This document shows, piece after piece, positions 1 to 9,333 of a DNA stretch of 64,000 nucleotides. The notes beneath the pieces are model-generated. The model was not told the origin of the DNA. It searched no databases and saw nothing but the letters and a program-made list of their open reading frames with translations. Made by a program: the position numbers and the translations under genes. The stretch lies in assembly GCF_007860105.1 (NCBI RefSeq), contig NZ_SJPU01000004.1:62001-126000 (forward strand), written 5' to 3'. The stretch is from Allorhodopirellula heiligendammensis. GTDB taxonomy: Bacteria; Planctomycetota; Planctomycetia; Pirellulales; Pirellulaceae. Each line of letters opens with the position of its first letter. Position 1 is the stretch's first letter.

Positions 1-1
1 A

Positions 2-1960
2 TCTGAGTGGAGTGACCAGCCCATCGATGCCTTCGTGCTCAGCCGGCTCGAAGCAGATGACATGCAGCCGGCCGCACAAGCAAACCCGCGGACCCTGCTT
101 CGACGCCTCACTTTCGACTTGACCGGTCTACCACCTACGTTGGCGGAAATTGACGCGTTTTTAGCCGCTTATGAGAAATCGCCTGAGAATGCGTGGGAAG
201 CGTGCGTTGATCGATTGATTAGCCGTCCCGAGTACGGTGAACACATGGCAAGATACTGGTTGGACTTGGTCCGATTTGCTGATACCAACGGTATGCACAA
301 AGATTTTTATCGAAATAATGTAGCGTACCGTGACTGGGTGATCCGGGCCTTCAATGATGACCTGCCCTATGATGACTTCGTCCGATACCAGCTGGCGGGT
401 GATCTGTATCCTGATCCGACGGACGACCAATTGATTGCCTCAGCCTTCAATCGATTGCACCTCATCATTGACGTCGGCACGGCTCTCCCCGAAGAGAGCC
501 AATTCAAAAACGTGGTCGACCGCATCACCGCCGTCAGCACTGCGTTCATGGGGCTGACCGTGCAGTGCGCCCAGTGCCACGATCACAAGTTCGATCCGAT
601 CACACAGAAAGATTTTTACGCGTTGTATGCGTTTTTCGATAACATCGATGCTGAGCCCGAAACCAAGGCGAGACCCCAAAATGGGCTGCAGCCCCCCTTC
701 GTTTCACTGCCCACTCCAGCGCAAAGACAGAGTCTCGAGCAGCTTGACCAGCAAATTGCCTCAGTAGAAAAGCAGATTGAGAACGCGGAGGATGAAGAGC
801 CAGCGAAACCCCTCACCGCTGAACTGAACGCACTCCGCTCTCAGCGTGAGCAGATCGCCAAGAACGTCACCCAAGCGATGGTGATGAAGGAACGTAGCGA
901 GGTTCGCCCCACGTTTATACGAAATCGCGGACTGTATGACGCATTGGGTGAGCAAGTCATGCGGAACACACCTGAGTTCTTGCCACCGTTAGAAAAGTCT
1001 GGAGACGTCGCCAGCCGTATGGACTTGGCTGAATGGTTCGTTGACTCCAGGAACCCGCTGACCGCGCGCGTCGCCGTCAATCGATTTTGGCAACAGTTAT
1101 TCGGAGTCGGCCTCGTTAAGACCTCGGAAGATTTCGGAAACCAGGGCGGCGTGCCGAGTCATCCGGAGTTACTGGACTACCTCACCGTTTCGTTTGTCGA
1201 GGCGGGCTGGGACGTCAAAGCGTTGGTGAAACAGATCGTGATGTCGCACGCGTATCGTCAAGCGTCCGAGGCGTCACCCGAGGTATTCTCAGCCGACCCT
1301 GAGAATCGACTGCTGGCTCGCGGATCCCGTTATCGCCTCGATGCGGAGATGGTCCGAGATCAAATCTTGGCCACCAGCGGCCTGCTGAGCGACAAGATGT
1401 ATGGTCCAGCGGTCAAACCTCCTCAACCTGCCGGGCTATGGAAAGCGGTATCAATGACCGGCGAAGTTTTCCATCCTGACGCAGGCGATGCCATTTACCG
1501 CCGCAGTGTCTACACATTCTGGAAACGGGCGATGCCACCGCCCCAGATGACGATCCTCAACGCTCCCAATCGTGATGCCTGCATCGCCCGGCGGGAGCGA
1601 ACGAACACGCCGCTGCAAGCCTTGCTGTTGCTCAATGAACCCGAATATCTCAAGGCGGCCGGACAACTGGCGGTAAGAACACTCCAACAGCCAGCGGAAT
1701 CTAGGTTGGATTACCTCTGGGAGACTGTTACCGCACAACTACCTGACGAACAGGAGCAGTCGGTCATGCAGGCGTTGCTCGACGACTTGCAGACCAAGTA
1801 TCGCGCCGCACCCGAGCTGGCAGCGAATGTTTATCGTGACGTGGTGCTGGAACCGTCAACGCAAGATCGTACGGACGCCGCTGCGCAGGCAGAACTGGCA
1901 GCTTGGACGATGCTTACCAGCACCCTCTACAACCTCGACATTACCAAGACCAAGGATTGA
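2..1960 (+). CDS. PSCyt2/PSD1 (DUF1549-DUF1553) heme-binding protein, 5'-truncated by window
   Basis: The reading frame is open from base 2, and the residues before the first possible start (GTG at 35) already fit the family (IDAFVLSRLEA), so the true start lies before the window. The N-terminal part is a DUF1549/PSCyt2 domain with LTFDLTGLPPT and a CAQCH heme-attachment motif at about 566-580. A Glu/Lys-rich helical linker follows near 720-870. The C-terminal half is DUF1553/PSD1, with RVAVNRFWQQLFGVGLV and the late RRERTNTPLQALLLLN signature. Such proteins are exported in planctomycetes and are thought to be c-type cytochrome-like; the substrate is unknown. The DUF1501 gene starts 3 bases after the stop, the usual two-gene arrangement. 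The family call is firm and the biochemical role is not. Confidence 0.93.
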   Translation, partial: SEWSDQPIDAFVLSRLEADDMQPAAQANPRTLLRRLTFDLTGLPPTLAEIDAFLAAYEKSPENAWEACVDRLISRPEYGEHMARYWLDLVRFADTNGMHKDFYRNNVAYRDWVIRAFNDDLPYDDFVRYQLAGDLYPDPTDDQLIASAFNRLHLIIDVGTALPEESQFKNVVDRITAVSTAFMGLTVQCAQCHDHKFDPITQKDFYALYAFFDNIDAEPETKARPQNGLQPPFVSLPTPAQRQSLEQLDQQIASVEKQIENAEDEEPAKPLTAELNALRSQREQIAKNVTQAMVMKERSEVRPTFIRNRGLYDALGEQVMRNTPEFLPPLEKSGDVASRMDLAEWFVDSRNPLTARVAVNRFWQQLFGVGLVKTSEDFGNQGGVPSHPELLDYLTVSFVEAGWDVKALVKQIVMSHAYRQASEASPEVFSADPENRLLARGSRYRLDAEMVRDQILATSGLLSDKMYGPAVKPPQPAGLWKAVSMTGEVFHPDAGDAIYRRSVYTFWKRAMPPPQMTILNAPNRDACIARRERTNTPLQALLLLNEPEYLKAAGQLAVRTLQQPAESRLDYLWETVTAQLPDEQEQSVMQALLDDLQTKYRAAPELAANVYRDVVLEPSTQDRTDAAAQAELAAWTMLTSTLYNLDITKTKD

Positions 1961-1963
1961 AAC

Positions 1964-3427
1964 ATGAGTACCCCCCAGGACTTGGCTGATTTAGAGAACC
2001 GACGTCGCTTCCTCACCCATGCGGGTATGGGATTGGGCACCACCGCGATGGCTTCGCTGCTGTCTCGATCAGCCCATGCGGAAAGTGCGTCCGCTGCGAA
2101 GGAAACTGGTTTGCCCCCCGGATGCCATCATGCTCCCAAGGCCAAACGTGTCATCTTCCTGTTCATGGCAGGCGGGCCAAGCCAGATGGATCTGTTTGAC
2201 TACAAACCCAATCTCGATCAGTACTTCAAACAAGAATTGCCGAAATCCGTCAGCCAAGGACAGCGTGTCACAGCGATGACGAAGGGGCAAACCCAGCTGA
2301 TCGCATCGACAAAGTTCAAGTTTGCTCAGGCGGGAGAGTCGGGACTGTGGATGAGCGAGTTACTGCCGCATCTGTCAAAACAGGTTGATAAGCTGTGCTT
2401 TATCGACTCGATGAATACAGATTCGATTAACCATGACCCTGGCAAAACGCTGTTCAGCACAGGATCGGAGATTCCTGGAAAGCCGAGCATGGGTGCGTGG
2501 CTGAGCTATGGGTTGGGGACCCTCAACAAAGATCTGCCCGATTATGTGGTCATGCCCTCGGCCTTCTGGGGTGGCAAAGTAAACGTGCAAGGTCTGTACT
2601 CGCGGCTGTGGGGGAGCGGGTTTTTGCCTTCGAAGCATCAAGGCACCAGTTTCCAAACGGCGGGCGATCCCGTTCTATTCCTATCCAACCCACGCGGCGT
2701 TAACGCAGACGTTCGTCGACGGATGCTCGACAGTCTCGGCGTGCTCAACCAAAAACATTTTGCTGAGATTGGTGACCCTGAAATACAAACCACCATCGCT
2801 CAACAGGAGATGGCATTTCGGATGCAGACGTCGGTGCCGGAGCTGACCGATATCTCAGACGAGTCAGCGGAAACGCTGGCAATGTACGGTCCCGATGTGG
2901 ACAAGCCGGGGTCCTATGCCAGAAACTGTTTGCTCGCCCGTCGCATGGCCGAGCGGGACGTGCGGTTCATTCAGCTGTTCCACCGCGGTTGGGACCATCA
3001 CAGCAAGCTGCCGCCGAACCTGATCGCTCAGTGCAGTGACGTTGATCAACCAACCAGTGCCTTGTTGGCCGACCTCGAACGCCGGGGGCTCCTTGAAGAT
3101 ACGTTGGTTGTCTTCGCGGGCGAGTTCGGTCGCACCATCTACTGCCAGGGGACGCTCACTCACGATGTCTACGGACGCGATCATCATCCACGCTGCTTTA
3201 CCGCTTTGATTGCCGGCGGCGGTGTCCGGGGAGGAATGCGATATGGGAAAACGGATGAGTTCAGCTACAACATCGTTGAGAACCCCGTACACGTTCGCGA
3301 TCTGCACGCGACCATGCTGCACCTGCTGGGGATCGATCACGGACGTTTAACGTTTCCCTACCAAGGACTCGATCAAAAACTCACCGGGGTGAACCCGAGC
3401 CGAGTGGTAACTGAGATCTTCGCCTGA
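1964..3427 (+). CDS. DUF1501 Tat-exported sulfatase/phosphatase-fold protein
   Basis: The product has 487 residues. The N-terminus carries a twin-arginine signal (NRRRFLTHAG followed by a hydrophobic stretch to about residue 38), so export folded through Tat is expected. The remainder matches DUF1501, a family with the alkaline phosphatase/sulfatase fold: FLFMAGGPSQMDLFDYKP near residue 65, GEFGRT near 390 and a DHHP segment (GRDHHPRCFTAL) carry the probable metal-binding positions. The start ATG lies 3 bases after the upstream PSCyt2/PSD1 stop, so the two are co-transcribed and probably act together at the periplasmic or cell-surface side. Enzymatic activity of DUF1501 proteins has not been established to my knowledge. 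Confidence 0.93.
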   Translation: MSTPQDLADLENRRRFLTHAGMGLGTTAMASLLSRSAHAESASAAKETGLPPGCHHAPKAKRVIFLFMAGGPSQMDLFDYKPNLDQYFKQELPKSVSQGQRVTAMTKGQTQLIASTKFKFAQAGESGLWMSELLPHLSKQVDKLCFIDSMNTDSINHDPGKTLFSTGSEIPGKPSMGAWLSYGLGTLNKDLPDYVVMPSAFWGGKVNVQGLYSRLWGSGFLPSKHQGTSFQTAGDPVLFLSNPRGVNADVRRRMLDSLGVLNQKHFAEIGDPEIQTTIAQQEMAFRMQTSVPELTDISDESAETLAMYGPDVDKPGSYARNCLLARRMAERDVRFIQLFHRGWDHHSKLPPNLIAQCSDVDQPTSALLADLERRGLLEDTLVVFAGEFGRTIYCQGTLTHDVYGRDHHPRCFTALIAGGGVRGGMRYGKTDEFSYNIVENPVHVRDLHATMLHLLGIDHGRLTFPYQGLDQKLTGVNPSRVVTEIFA

Positions 3428-3499
3428 GGTCACAACGACGTTCTTAGGCATGCGTTCGGTTCGCTTCGACCATCATTGCTCGACCGTGGTCGGAGTATT

Positions 3500-4357
3500 T
3501 CAGCTGAGATGTCCCATCTTACCGGATTGGTAGTCCCGGATCGCCGCATGGATTTCTTCCCGGGAATTCATGACGAATGGGCCCTGACCGACGACTGGCT
3601 CGCCGAGCGGCTCGCCTGTTAAGATCAGTAGTCGGGATATTGTCTGAGATTCAATGGCAATCGCGTCTCCGTCGCGTTCGAACAAAGCGAGCTCGACCGC
3701 GTTCATCGCTGTCTCGTTGACGGACACACGTCCTGCCTGTGCGATCAGCACAGTCGTGTGGCCGACCGGGACATTAACGGTGCAACTGGCGCCGGCATTT
3801 AGTTGAAGGTCCCAGACATTGATAGGTGAAAATGTACTGGCAACTCCCCGAGTGTCTCCGAACTGACCCGCGATCACGCGTGCCGTTCCCGCACCACCAG
3901 GTAGTTCGACACGCGGAAACTCACTATCTCTCAGGTCTTGGTACTTCGGTGGCGATGCCTTGTCGCCACTGCGGAGGTTGACCCAAAGCTGGACCATTTC
4001 GAGCGTACCGCCGCTCTCGGCGAATTGGCGACTATGGAACTCTTCGTGAACGATACCCGAAGCCGCCGTCATCCACTGCACGTCACCCGGGCCGAGCGTC
4101 CCGTGACTGCCACTGGAGTCACGATGCTCCAATTCGCCCTGATACAAAATCGTTACAGTTTCGAACCCACGATGCGGATGCTCACTAACGCCGCGTTTAG
4201 CTTCGCCCGCGGCGAATTCATGTGGGCCAGCGTAATCAAGTAACAGAAACGGATCAAAATCATTCCCACCTCCGTAAGAAAACAGGCTTCGCACTGGAAA
4301 GCCATCGCCTACCCAGTGTTGCTGGACATCGCGAATGATGCGCTGGATCTTCTTCAT
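3500..4357 (-). CDS. Pirin family protein
   Basis: The protein has 285 residues, the usual pirin length. The N-terminal cupin shows the pirin metal-site pattern: H60 and H62 in the HPHRGFETV motif, and H104 with E106 in IVHEE. The C-terminal cupin and tail (GEPVVGQGPFVMNSREEI) are also typical. Pirins are Fe-dependent cupins; some act as quercetin 2,3-dioxygenases and others as redox-sensing cofactors, and the sequence cannot decide between them. It faces the DUF1501 gene tail to tail, with a 72-base gap. No clear Shine-Dalgarno precedes the ATG at 4357. The next gene on the same strand (serine hydrolase) ends 228 bases upstream, so a shared transcript is possible but unproven. Confidence 0.93.
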   Translation of the reverse strand: MKKIQRIIRDVQQHWVGDGFPVRSLFSYGGGNDFDPFLLLDYAGPHEFAAGEAKRGVSEHPHRGFETVTILYQGELEHRDSSGSHGTLGPGDVQWMTAASGIVHEEFHSRQFAESGGTLEMVQLWVNLRSGDKASPPKYQDLRDSEFPRVELPGGAGTARVIAGQFGDTRGVASTFSPINVWDLQLNAGASCTVNVPVGHTTVLIAQAGRVSVNETAMNAVELALFERDGDAIAIESQTISRLLILTGEPLGEPVVGQGPFVMNSREEIHAAIRDYQSGKMGHLS

Positions 4358-4585
4358 TTGGCAACTTTCATAGTCGTGAATTGCTCCGCCGATCCACGGG
4401 CAAGCTGGATTGCGGAGTGGGCAAGGTTAGGCTGCTACTGTTCCATCGCACAGGGTGACGAGAGAATTTTGACGGAATGCTCGCCGGCCCGCATTTTGAC
4501 GATGAGACCCGAACGATCCCAAACACAAGTATAGGAGTCTCACCGACTAGAAACTCCGAGATTCGATTCATGCCTTGAGATGGGA

Positions 4586-6031
4586 TCAGTCACGAACGCG
4601 TTTCGCTACCTGAGCAGCGCCGTTTTGGTGAAGCGTCAGCGCATAGGACGATCCTTGCGCGCGGATATGAAATTCCAATTGCGCATCGACCCCGCGGTAG
4701 GACCACTTCGTCGGCGAATCCGCAAAGACTTCCTGCGTTGGCTGGTTGGTGATACCCACCATCAAGTGACCGTCTTGAAGACGAACGTCAAAGACAAAAC
4801 TGGGTGTGAGTTGATAGCGACCAACCAGACGTTCCGGTGTGATGGCGTTGGCGTCCGATCGCGAATCGCTCGCGGGTGCATATTTCTTCATCAAAAAGCC
4901 AACCATTTCGTCGCAAGCTGTAAACGCTTGGGGTTGGCCTGAGTTCGTACACACAATCACCCCTAAATCTGATTCTGGAAACAGCCAAATTAATGCGAAT
5001 GCATTCGTATTGGAGCCCGTGTGGTTCAGAGCAGGACCGAGTGGCGTATCCATCATGATCCAACCAGCTCCATACTTCGCTCCTGGACTCGTATAGTCAC
5101 ATTGCGGCGTGTGAAGATGGTCGAATGCATCTTGCGTTCGCAGCACTGGCGAAGGCTTTCCTGCCAACTGCCACTGGGCGTACTTCGCGTAGTCTTCGAG
5201 GGATACGTGAACGGTACCTGCGGCAGCGTACACGGTGGGATTTTCGACTCCCGCTGTTCTCGGATCAGCGGGTTCGCCAGTTTCAGCCTGATGTCCCCAC
5301 AGCAATGGCGGCTGTAGCTGCTTTGCTGCTGCTAGCGTGCGAAAATCTGCCGAACGCATCGCCAGCGGCGAGAAGACATGTGCCTTCATAAGAGACTCAA
5401 AAGATTTACCGGCACGCGTTTCCATCATCGCCGAAGCAATTGCGTAACCGAGATTCGAATAGACGAACGTTCCCTGCGCCTGCGAAGGTGCCTTGGCAAG
5501 TACGAGCTTGAGTAGATGGCGGCGTTCCAACACGGGTGTGCGTCTTTCTTCGAAGAAACTCGCCCACTCCTGATTCGAAATATCAGAGATATTGCCAGCT
5601 AGCCCACTTTGGTGAGACAACAATTGATCGAGCGTAACAGCACGCAGCTTCGGATGGAGATGGTCGTCGCTGGCGTTGGGCCACACGTCGCCGATGGTCG
5701 TGTTCCAATCAATCCTTCCACCTTCCACCAACACGGCTGCTAGAGTAGCTACCATGGACTTCGTGTTAGACCCAATTGGAAATCGGTCAGTTAACTCAAT
5801 CTTGTCGGACGTTCCGCGTTTGCGAACGCCGAAACAATCTGCCTGCACCAGCCCCTCAGCGTTGACAACTGCAGCGGTCATACCCGGCACATCATGCTTG
5901 CGGCATAATTCGGCGAGTTGGTCCTGTAATGGCCTCGACTGTGGCTGAGCGGACGCACGCAAATTGAGCCCGGGCGACAGAAGAATCCCGATCAAAAGAA
6001 GATGACAAAAGTAGGCCGAACGTCTTCGCAT
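4586..6031 (-). CDS. Secreted class C beta-lactamase-like serine hydrolase
   Basis: The product has 481 residues, with a signal peptide at about 1-29 ending in ASA. The catalytic triad of motifs of the beta-lactamase class C/DD-peptidase/esterase superfamily is visible: SNTK (S88-x-x-K91), YSN (Y191-x-N193) and HTGSN in place of KTG near residue 335. The YSN and HTG forms are common in esterase-like and peptidase-like members. A C-terminal beta-rich domain of about 100 residues (from GRYQLTPSFVFDV) resembles the extra domain of such hydrolases. It should act in the periplasm on peptidoglycan peptides, D-amino peptides or esters; true beta-lactamase activity is not implied. It is divergent from the sigma-factor gene across about 420 bases. 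Confidence 0.9.
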   Translation of the reverse strand: MRRRSAYFCHLLLIGILLSPGLNLRASAQPQSRPLQDQLAELCRKHDVPGMTAAVVNAEGLVQADCFGVRKRGTSDKIELTDRFPIGSNTKSMVATLAAVLVEGGRIDWNTTIGDVWPNASDDHLHPKLRAVTLDQLLSHQSGLAGNISDISNQEWASFFEERRTPVLERRHLLKLVLAKAPSQAQGTFVYSNLGYAIASAMMETRAGKSFESLMKAHVFSPLAMRSADFRTLAAAKQLQPPLLWGHQAETGEPADPRTAGVENPTVYAAAGTVHVSLEDYAKYAQWQLAGKPSPVLRTQDAFDHLHTPQCDYTSPGAKYGAGWIMMDTPLGPALNHTGSNTNAFALIWLFPESDLGVIVCTNSGQPQAFTACDEMVGFLMKKYAPASDSRSDANAITPERLVGRYQLTPSFVFDVRLQDGHLMVGITNQPTQEVFADSPTKWSYRGVDAQLEFHIRAQGSSYALTLHQNGAAQVAKRVRD

Positions 6032-6451
6032 ACTGCGTTTCCAGTAAATGTAAATTCGGTGCTTTCGCGCACCGCTGAGGTGGACAGCCGCATCGCGTTC
6101 GCGGGGCGCTTCCGGTGGAAAGTCTGTCGGCGTCCTGACATGGGACTGCGGAGCGACGCCCAGCAGCCCTGTTTATCAGACAGTCGGATGGGTTTGCGAT
6201 GATACGGAAGATCCACGTCAGAGATATCCAGCGTGAGATTCTATCACATTGTGAGCAAGGTAGTTGCGCAGCTCTATGGCATTACAGCGAGTTGGATTCA
6301 TCCCGAGAGAGTCCTTGCTCCCGAATTGCCAATCTTCTTTCCAGTATTCTGGGTTGCTAAGGCTTCCGCCCGGGGCGGAAAGTCGTGAATTTTGAAGATT
6401 TCCTGTAACAATTGAAGTTGGCGTTCGGGTTACTGCCAGGAGAACACTGAT
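6032..6451. other. Divergent intergenic region, serine hydrolase / sigma factor
   Basis: This 420-base stretch lies between two outward-facing genes and must hold both promoters. Short open frames inside it have no family likeness and no good ribosome site. I see no convincing -35/-10 pair, inverted repeat or RNA gene. The only supported element is the ribosome binding site at its right end. Confidence 0.5.
6438..6442 (+). promoter_or_regulatory. Ribosome binding site fixing a TTG start
   Basis: AGGAG lies 9 bases before a TTG codon at 6452. No in-frame ATG occurs until base 6488, inside the conserved sigma region, so this site supports the rare TTG start of the sigma factor. Confidence 0.6.
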
Positions 6452-7045
6452 TTGCAAGGTCCAGAAACACGATCGACTCTCGTTGGCATGCTCGCCAATC
6501 CCGAGGCTGAGCAGGCTTGGAATGAATTCGTGCGTCTGTACCACGACATCATTTTTCGCGTCGCACAAGCTCGCGGACTGCAAGCTGCCGATGCGGAAGA
6601 CGTTACACAGGAAGTGTTTGTAATCGTCAGCCGCAAGGTCGGCGGCTTCGACTGTGCCCAGCCGGGCTCGTTTCGCGGTTGGCTACACAAACTAGCCCGC
6701 GATACTGCCATCGACCGACTTCGACAGCCCGCGCACCACCTGGGTGCTGGAGGTAGCCAGATGCTGCGGGCATTGAAACAACACTTCGTTACCGAAGACA
6801 CAGCGACTCTATGGGACGTCGAGGTCAAACGGGAGCAGCTGCTGCGAGCATGCGACCATATTCGCGATCAATTCTCCGAAACGGTTTGGCAGTCCTTCTG
6901 GTTGACTGCCATCGAACGTCTGTCCATCCCGGCTGCGGCTGCGCAACTGGAGAAATCCCCAGGTTCCATTCGCGTCGCCCGTTGCCGCGTCATGGCCCGC
7001 CTTAAAAAAGAGGTTGAATCCGATGATCGCAAGTTTCCATTATGA
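6452..7045 (+). CDS. ECF-type RNA polymerase sigma factor
   Basis: The product has 197 residues. Sigma region 2 is clear (WNEFVRLYHDIIFRVA at about 24-39, then DAEDVTQEVFVIV), as is a region 4 helix-turn-helix (FWLTAIERLSIPAAAAQLEKSPGSIRVA region, about 147-175). The separate region 1.1/3 of primary sigmas is absent, so it is an extracytoplasmic-function type. The start is TTG, supported by AGGAG nine bases upstream. The 3' end overlaps the next gene by 23 bases, so translation is coupled. In planctomycetes this kind of sigma factor is commonly paired with a zinc-finger kinase, as here, which suggests control by that membrane partner. The target promoter is unknown. Confidence 0.92.
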   Translation: MQGPETRSTLVGMLANPEAEQAWNEFVRLYHDIIFRVAQARGLQAADAEDVTQEVFVIVSRKVGGFDCAQPGSFRGWLHKLARDTAIDRLRQPAHHLGAGGSQMLRALKQHFVTEDTATLWDVEVKREQLLRACDHIRDQFSETVWQSFWLTAIERLSIPAAAAQLEKSPGSIRVARCRVMARLKKEVESDDRKFPL

Positions 7046-8924
7046 CCGTCGTCAACTGCAAGGATTCTTGGACGAGGATTCGTCGCTAGAGTCCAGGGAC
7101 ATGCAAACGCATCTCGAATCATGCAGTCAGTGCCAGGCTGAACTCGAAACCTTGGCCGAGTCAAATTTCGATTGGAACCAGGCCACTGAGTTGTTACGAG
7201 TCGAGTCAATGTGTCCAGCTGATGTCCTCGATCATGACGCAGCGGAGCCAAATCAATCGCCGGCTCTTCAACCCACCGATCATCCCGGATCGTTAGGACG
7301 CTTCGCACGCTACGAGATTTTGGAAATCCTTGGACGTGGCGGTATGGGTGTTGTGATGCGAGGCTTTGATACCTCGCTGAATCGACACTCGGCGATCAAG
7401 ATGCTCGCCCCCGAACTCGCCTGCAGCGCCGCCGCGAGAAAGCGATTCTCTCGCGAGGCGAAAAGCGCCGCTGCCGTCGTACACCCCCACGTGGTTCCGA
7501 TTCAAACCGTCGACCAATATGAGGGCATACCCTATCTCGTCATGCCTGTAGTGGAAGGCAGAAGCGTCGATACTCGGGTCCGTGACTCGGGGCCCATCGG
7601 TAATATCGAAACCGTCCGCATTGCCTTCCAGGTCGCTCAAGGTTTGTCTGCCGCTCACGAACAAGGACTCGTTCACCGGGACATTAAACCGGCCAATGTA
7701 CTTTTGGAAAACGGCGTCGAACGGGTGCAAATAACCGACTTTGGCTTGGCTCGCGCCATCGATGACGCGAGCATGACACGATCGGGAGTGATTGCCGGAA
7801 CACCGCAGTACATGTCGCCGGAACAAGCTCACGGCGATGCGATTGATCCTCGTAGCGATCTCTTTTCTCTGGGAAGTCTTATGTACTTCATGCTCACCGG
7901 ACGCAGTCCCTTTCGCGCCGAGACGACCATGGGTGTGCTCAATCGCATCGTCCATGACCAACCCCGGTCCCTCCGAAGCATCAACGCAGAGGTTCCCGAA
8001 TGGCTTGAACAGATTGTCGCCAAGTTGCTGTGCAAGTCACCCGCGGGACGTTTTCAATCTGCCGAAGAAGTTGCGGACGTATTGCAGGCGTGGCATGGGC
8101 ATCTGCAGCAACCGGCAACGGTTGCCGCTCCATCTTACGAGGATCGGGTCGCAGTTTCGAAACCGTCCTGTGCCAGACGACCAACCACCCCACTGCTGCG
8201 TTGGCTCGTCGCGACGGCGACATTGGGCTTCTGCCTGTTTGCGGGTGCTGTCGTCATTCTGGAAACGACTACGGGAACACTTCGTATCGAAAACAACGCC
8301 CGCAGCGATGTGCCCGTTGTAATCAAGCAGGACGGCAAGATCGTCCGCGAGCTGACAGTCAGCCAAGAAGGTAATACGGCGCGGCTGCGAGCAGGCAAGT
8401 ACTCGGTCGAAGCGAAAGCGGAAGGCATGCACATCCAACTGCATGGCGACCAAGTAATCATTGAGGCGGGCGGCAAATGGGTTGCGAAAATCGAGGTCGA
8501 TCACGCAGCCGCACCCGCTGGCCCTGAACTGGACGCCCATAATCTCCGAGCGCCGCTGGCAACTGAGAACTCACTCCTTGGCCCACCGAAACGCTCACCT
8601 TTCACACGTATGGAGTTTGCCGAGGAACAGGTCATCGTTCACTTCAACGCGGAGGCGTATCAATGGCTCGAAATCGACGCAATCTCCATTGACGAACTCG
8701 TCCCACACGCTCAACGTCTTTACGGCGAGAAATGGAAGAAGCGTTTGAGTGAGGACTTAGTCGAAATCCTCTGGACGAAGGGACACGCTCCCGGAAAGTC
8801 AGTCGATCTTCGTTTGCGATCGATGCAAACAGGAGAAGAGTTACTCATACAAAATGCGGAAATGTCAGAGGAAAATCGCTACCGACTGTACCGAGATAAC
8901 GAGCACAATCAACCCTCCCACTAG
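7023..8924 (+). CDS. Ser/Thr protein kinase with N-terminal anti-sigma-like zinc finger and one membrane segment
   Basis: I place the start at ATG 7023, because AGAGG at 7009-7013 is spaced 9 bases from it; a TTG at 7014 would abut the ribosome site. The protein has 633 residues. Residues 30-37 form HLESCSQC, the H-x3-C-x2-C finger of zf-HC2 anti-sigma factors. The kinase domain (about 97-365) is complete: GRGGMG loop, lysine K126, HRD at 218-220, DFG at 239-241, and GTPQYMSPEQ. One transmembrane helix (about 391-413) is followed by an outside region of about 220 residues of unknown fold. The architecture suggests a membrane receptor that senses outside, phosphorylates inside and binds the sigma factor encoded by the overlapping upstream gene. 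That control is an inference from the fusion and overlap. Confidence 0.93.
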   Translation: MIASFHYDRRQLQGFLDEDSSLESRDMQTHLESCSQCQAELETLAESNFDWNQATELLRVESMCPADVLDHDAAEPNQSPALQPTDHPGSLGRFARYEILEILGRGGMGVVMRGFDTSLNRHSAIKMLAPELACSAAARKRFSREAKSAAAVVHPHVVPIQTVDQYEGIPYLVMPVVEGRSVDTRVRDSGPIGNIETVRIAFQVAQGLSAAHEQGLVHRDIKPANVLLENGVERVQITDFGLARAIDDASMTRSGVIAGTPQYMSPEQAHGDAIDPRSDLFSLGSLMYFMLTGRSPFRAETTMGVLNRIVHDQPRSLRSINAEVPEWLEQIVAKLLCKSPAGRFQSAEEVADVLQAWHGHLQQPATVAAPSYEDRVAVSKPSCARRPTTPLLRWLVATATLGFCLFAGAVVILETTTGTLRIENNARSDVPVVIKQDGKIVRELTVSQEGNTARLRAGKYSVEAKAEGMHIQLHGDQVIIEAGGKWVAKIEVDHAAAPAGPELDAHNLRAPLATENSLLGPPKRSPFTRMEFAEEQVIVHFNAEAYQWLEIDAISIDELVPHAQRLYGEKWKKRLSEDLVEILWTKGHAPGKSVDLRLRSMQTGEELLIQNAEMSEENRYRLYRDNEHNQPSH

Positions 8925-9333
8925 CACGAAGACTCCCCCGGATTTCCACCAACACCTTCCCTGTCAATGAATAGATGCCGGTCGGAGTCGCGGCGCGGCG
9001 CATGACACCTACAATGCCGGCAAAGAGCAACAGCGGGTTCAGTAATCAACTGATAGCGTGCATGCGGGCCGAATGGGTCGACGATAATGCGAGCACCGAC
9101 GTTGAGTCACATTTACGAGACACGCCCCTAGGTTGGATTCGTACCCGCTATAGACATGCGACGTCGCATATTCGTCCGCAGTGAGCCGCGGATCGATTTG
9201 TCGCGGATAGCATTGCTGCAGTCGACACCGGTCGCCCCGGGTAGTTGTTATGATGGTAGCGTCCGAGCATGGTTAATTCATGTTTGGATCCCGCCTGCAT
9301 CATTCGACCTGAGAAAATAGGTCTGCCCGCCTT
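8925..9333. other. Intergenic region without recognisable gene
   Basis: These 409 bases separate the kinase gene from the DUF1592 gene on the same strand. The small open frames here show no family likeness. I see no strong hairpin with a T-tract, tRNA or repeat. It should contain a terminator and the promoter for the next gene pair, but neither can be pinned down by eye. Confidence 0.45.

Noticed and set aside
2864-3340. 158-codon minus-strand frame inside the left DUF1501 gene
   Set aside because: The plus strand is clearly DUF1501 coding sequence over the same bases.
3467-3492. CGACCA...TGGTCG hairpin between convergent genes as terminator
   Set aside because: Stem of only six pairs with a 14-base loop and no T-tract on either strand.
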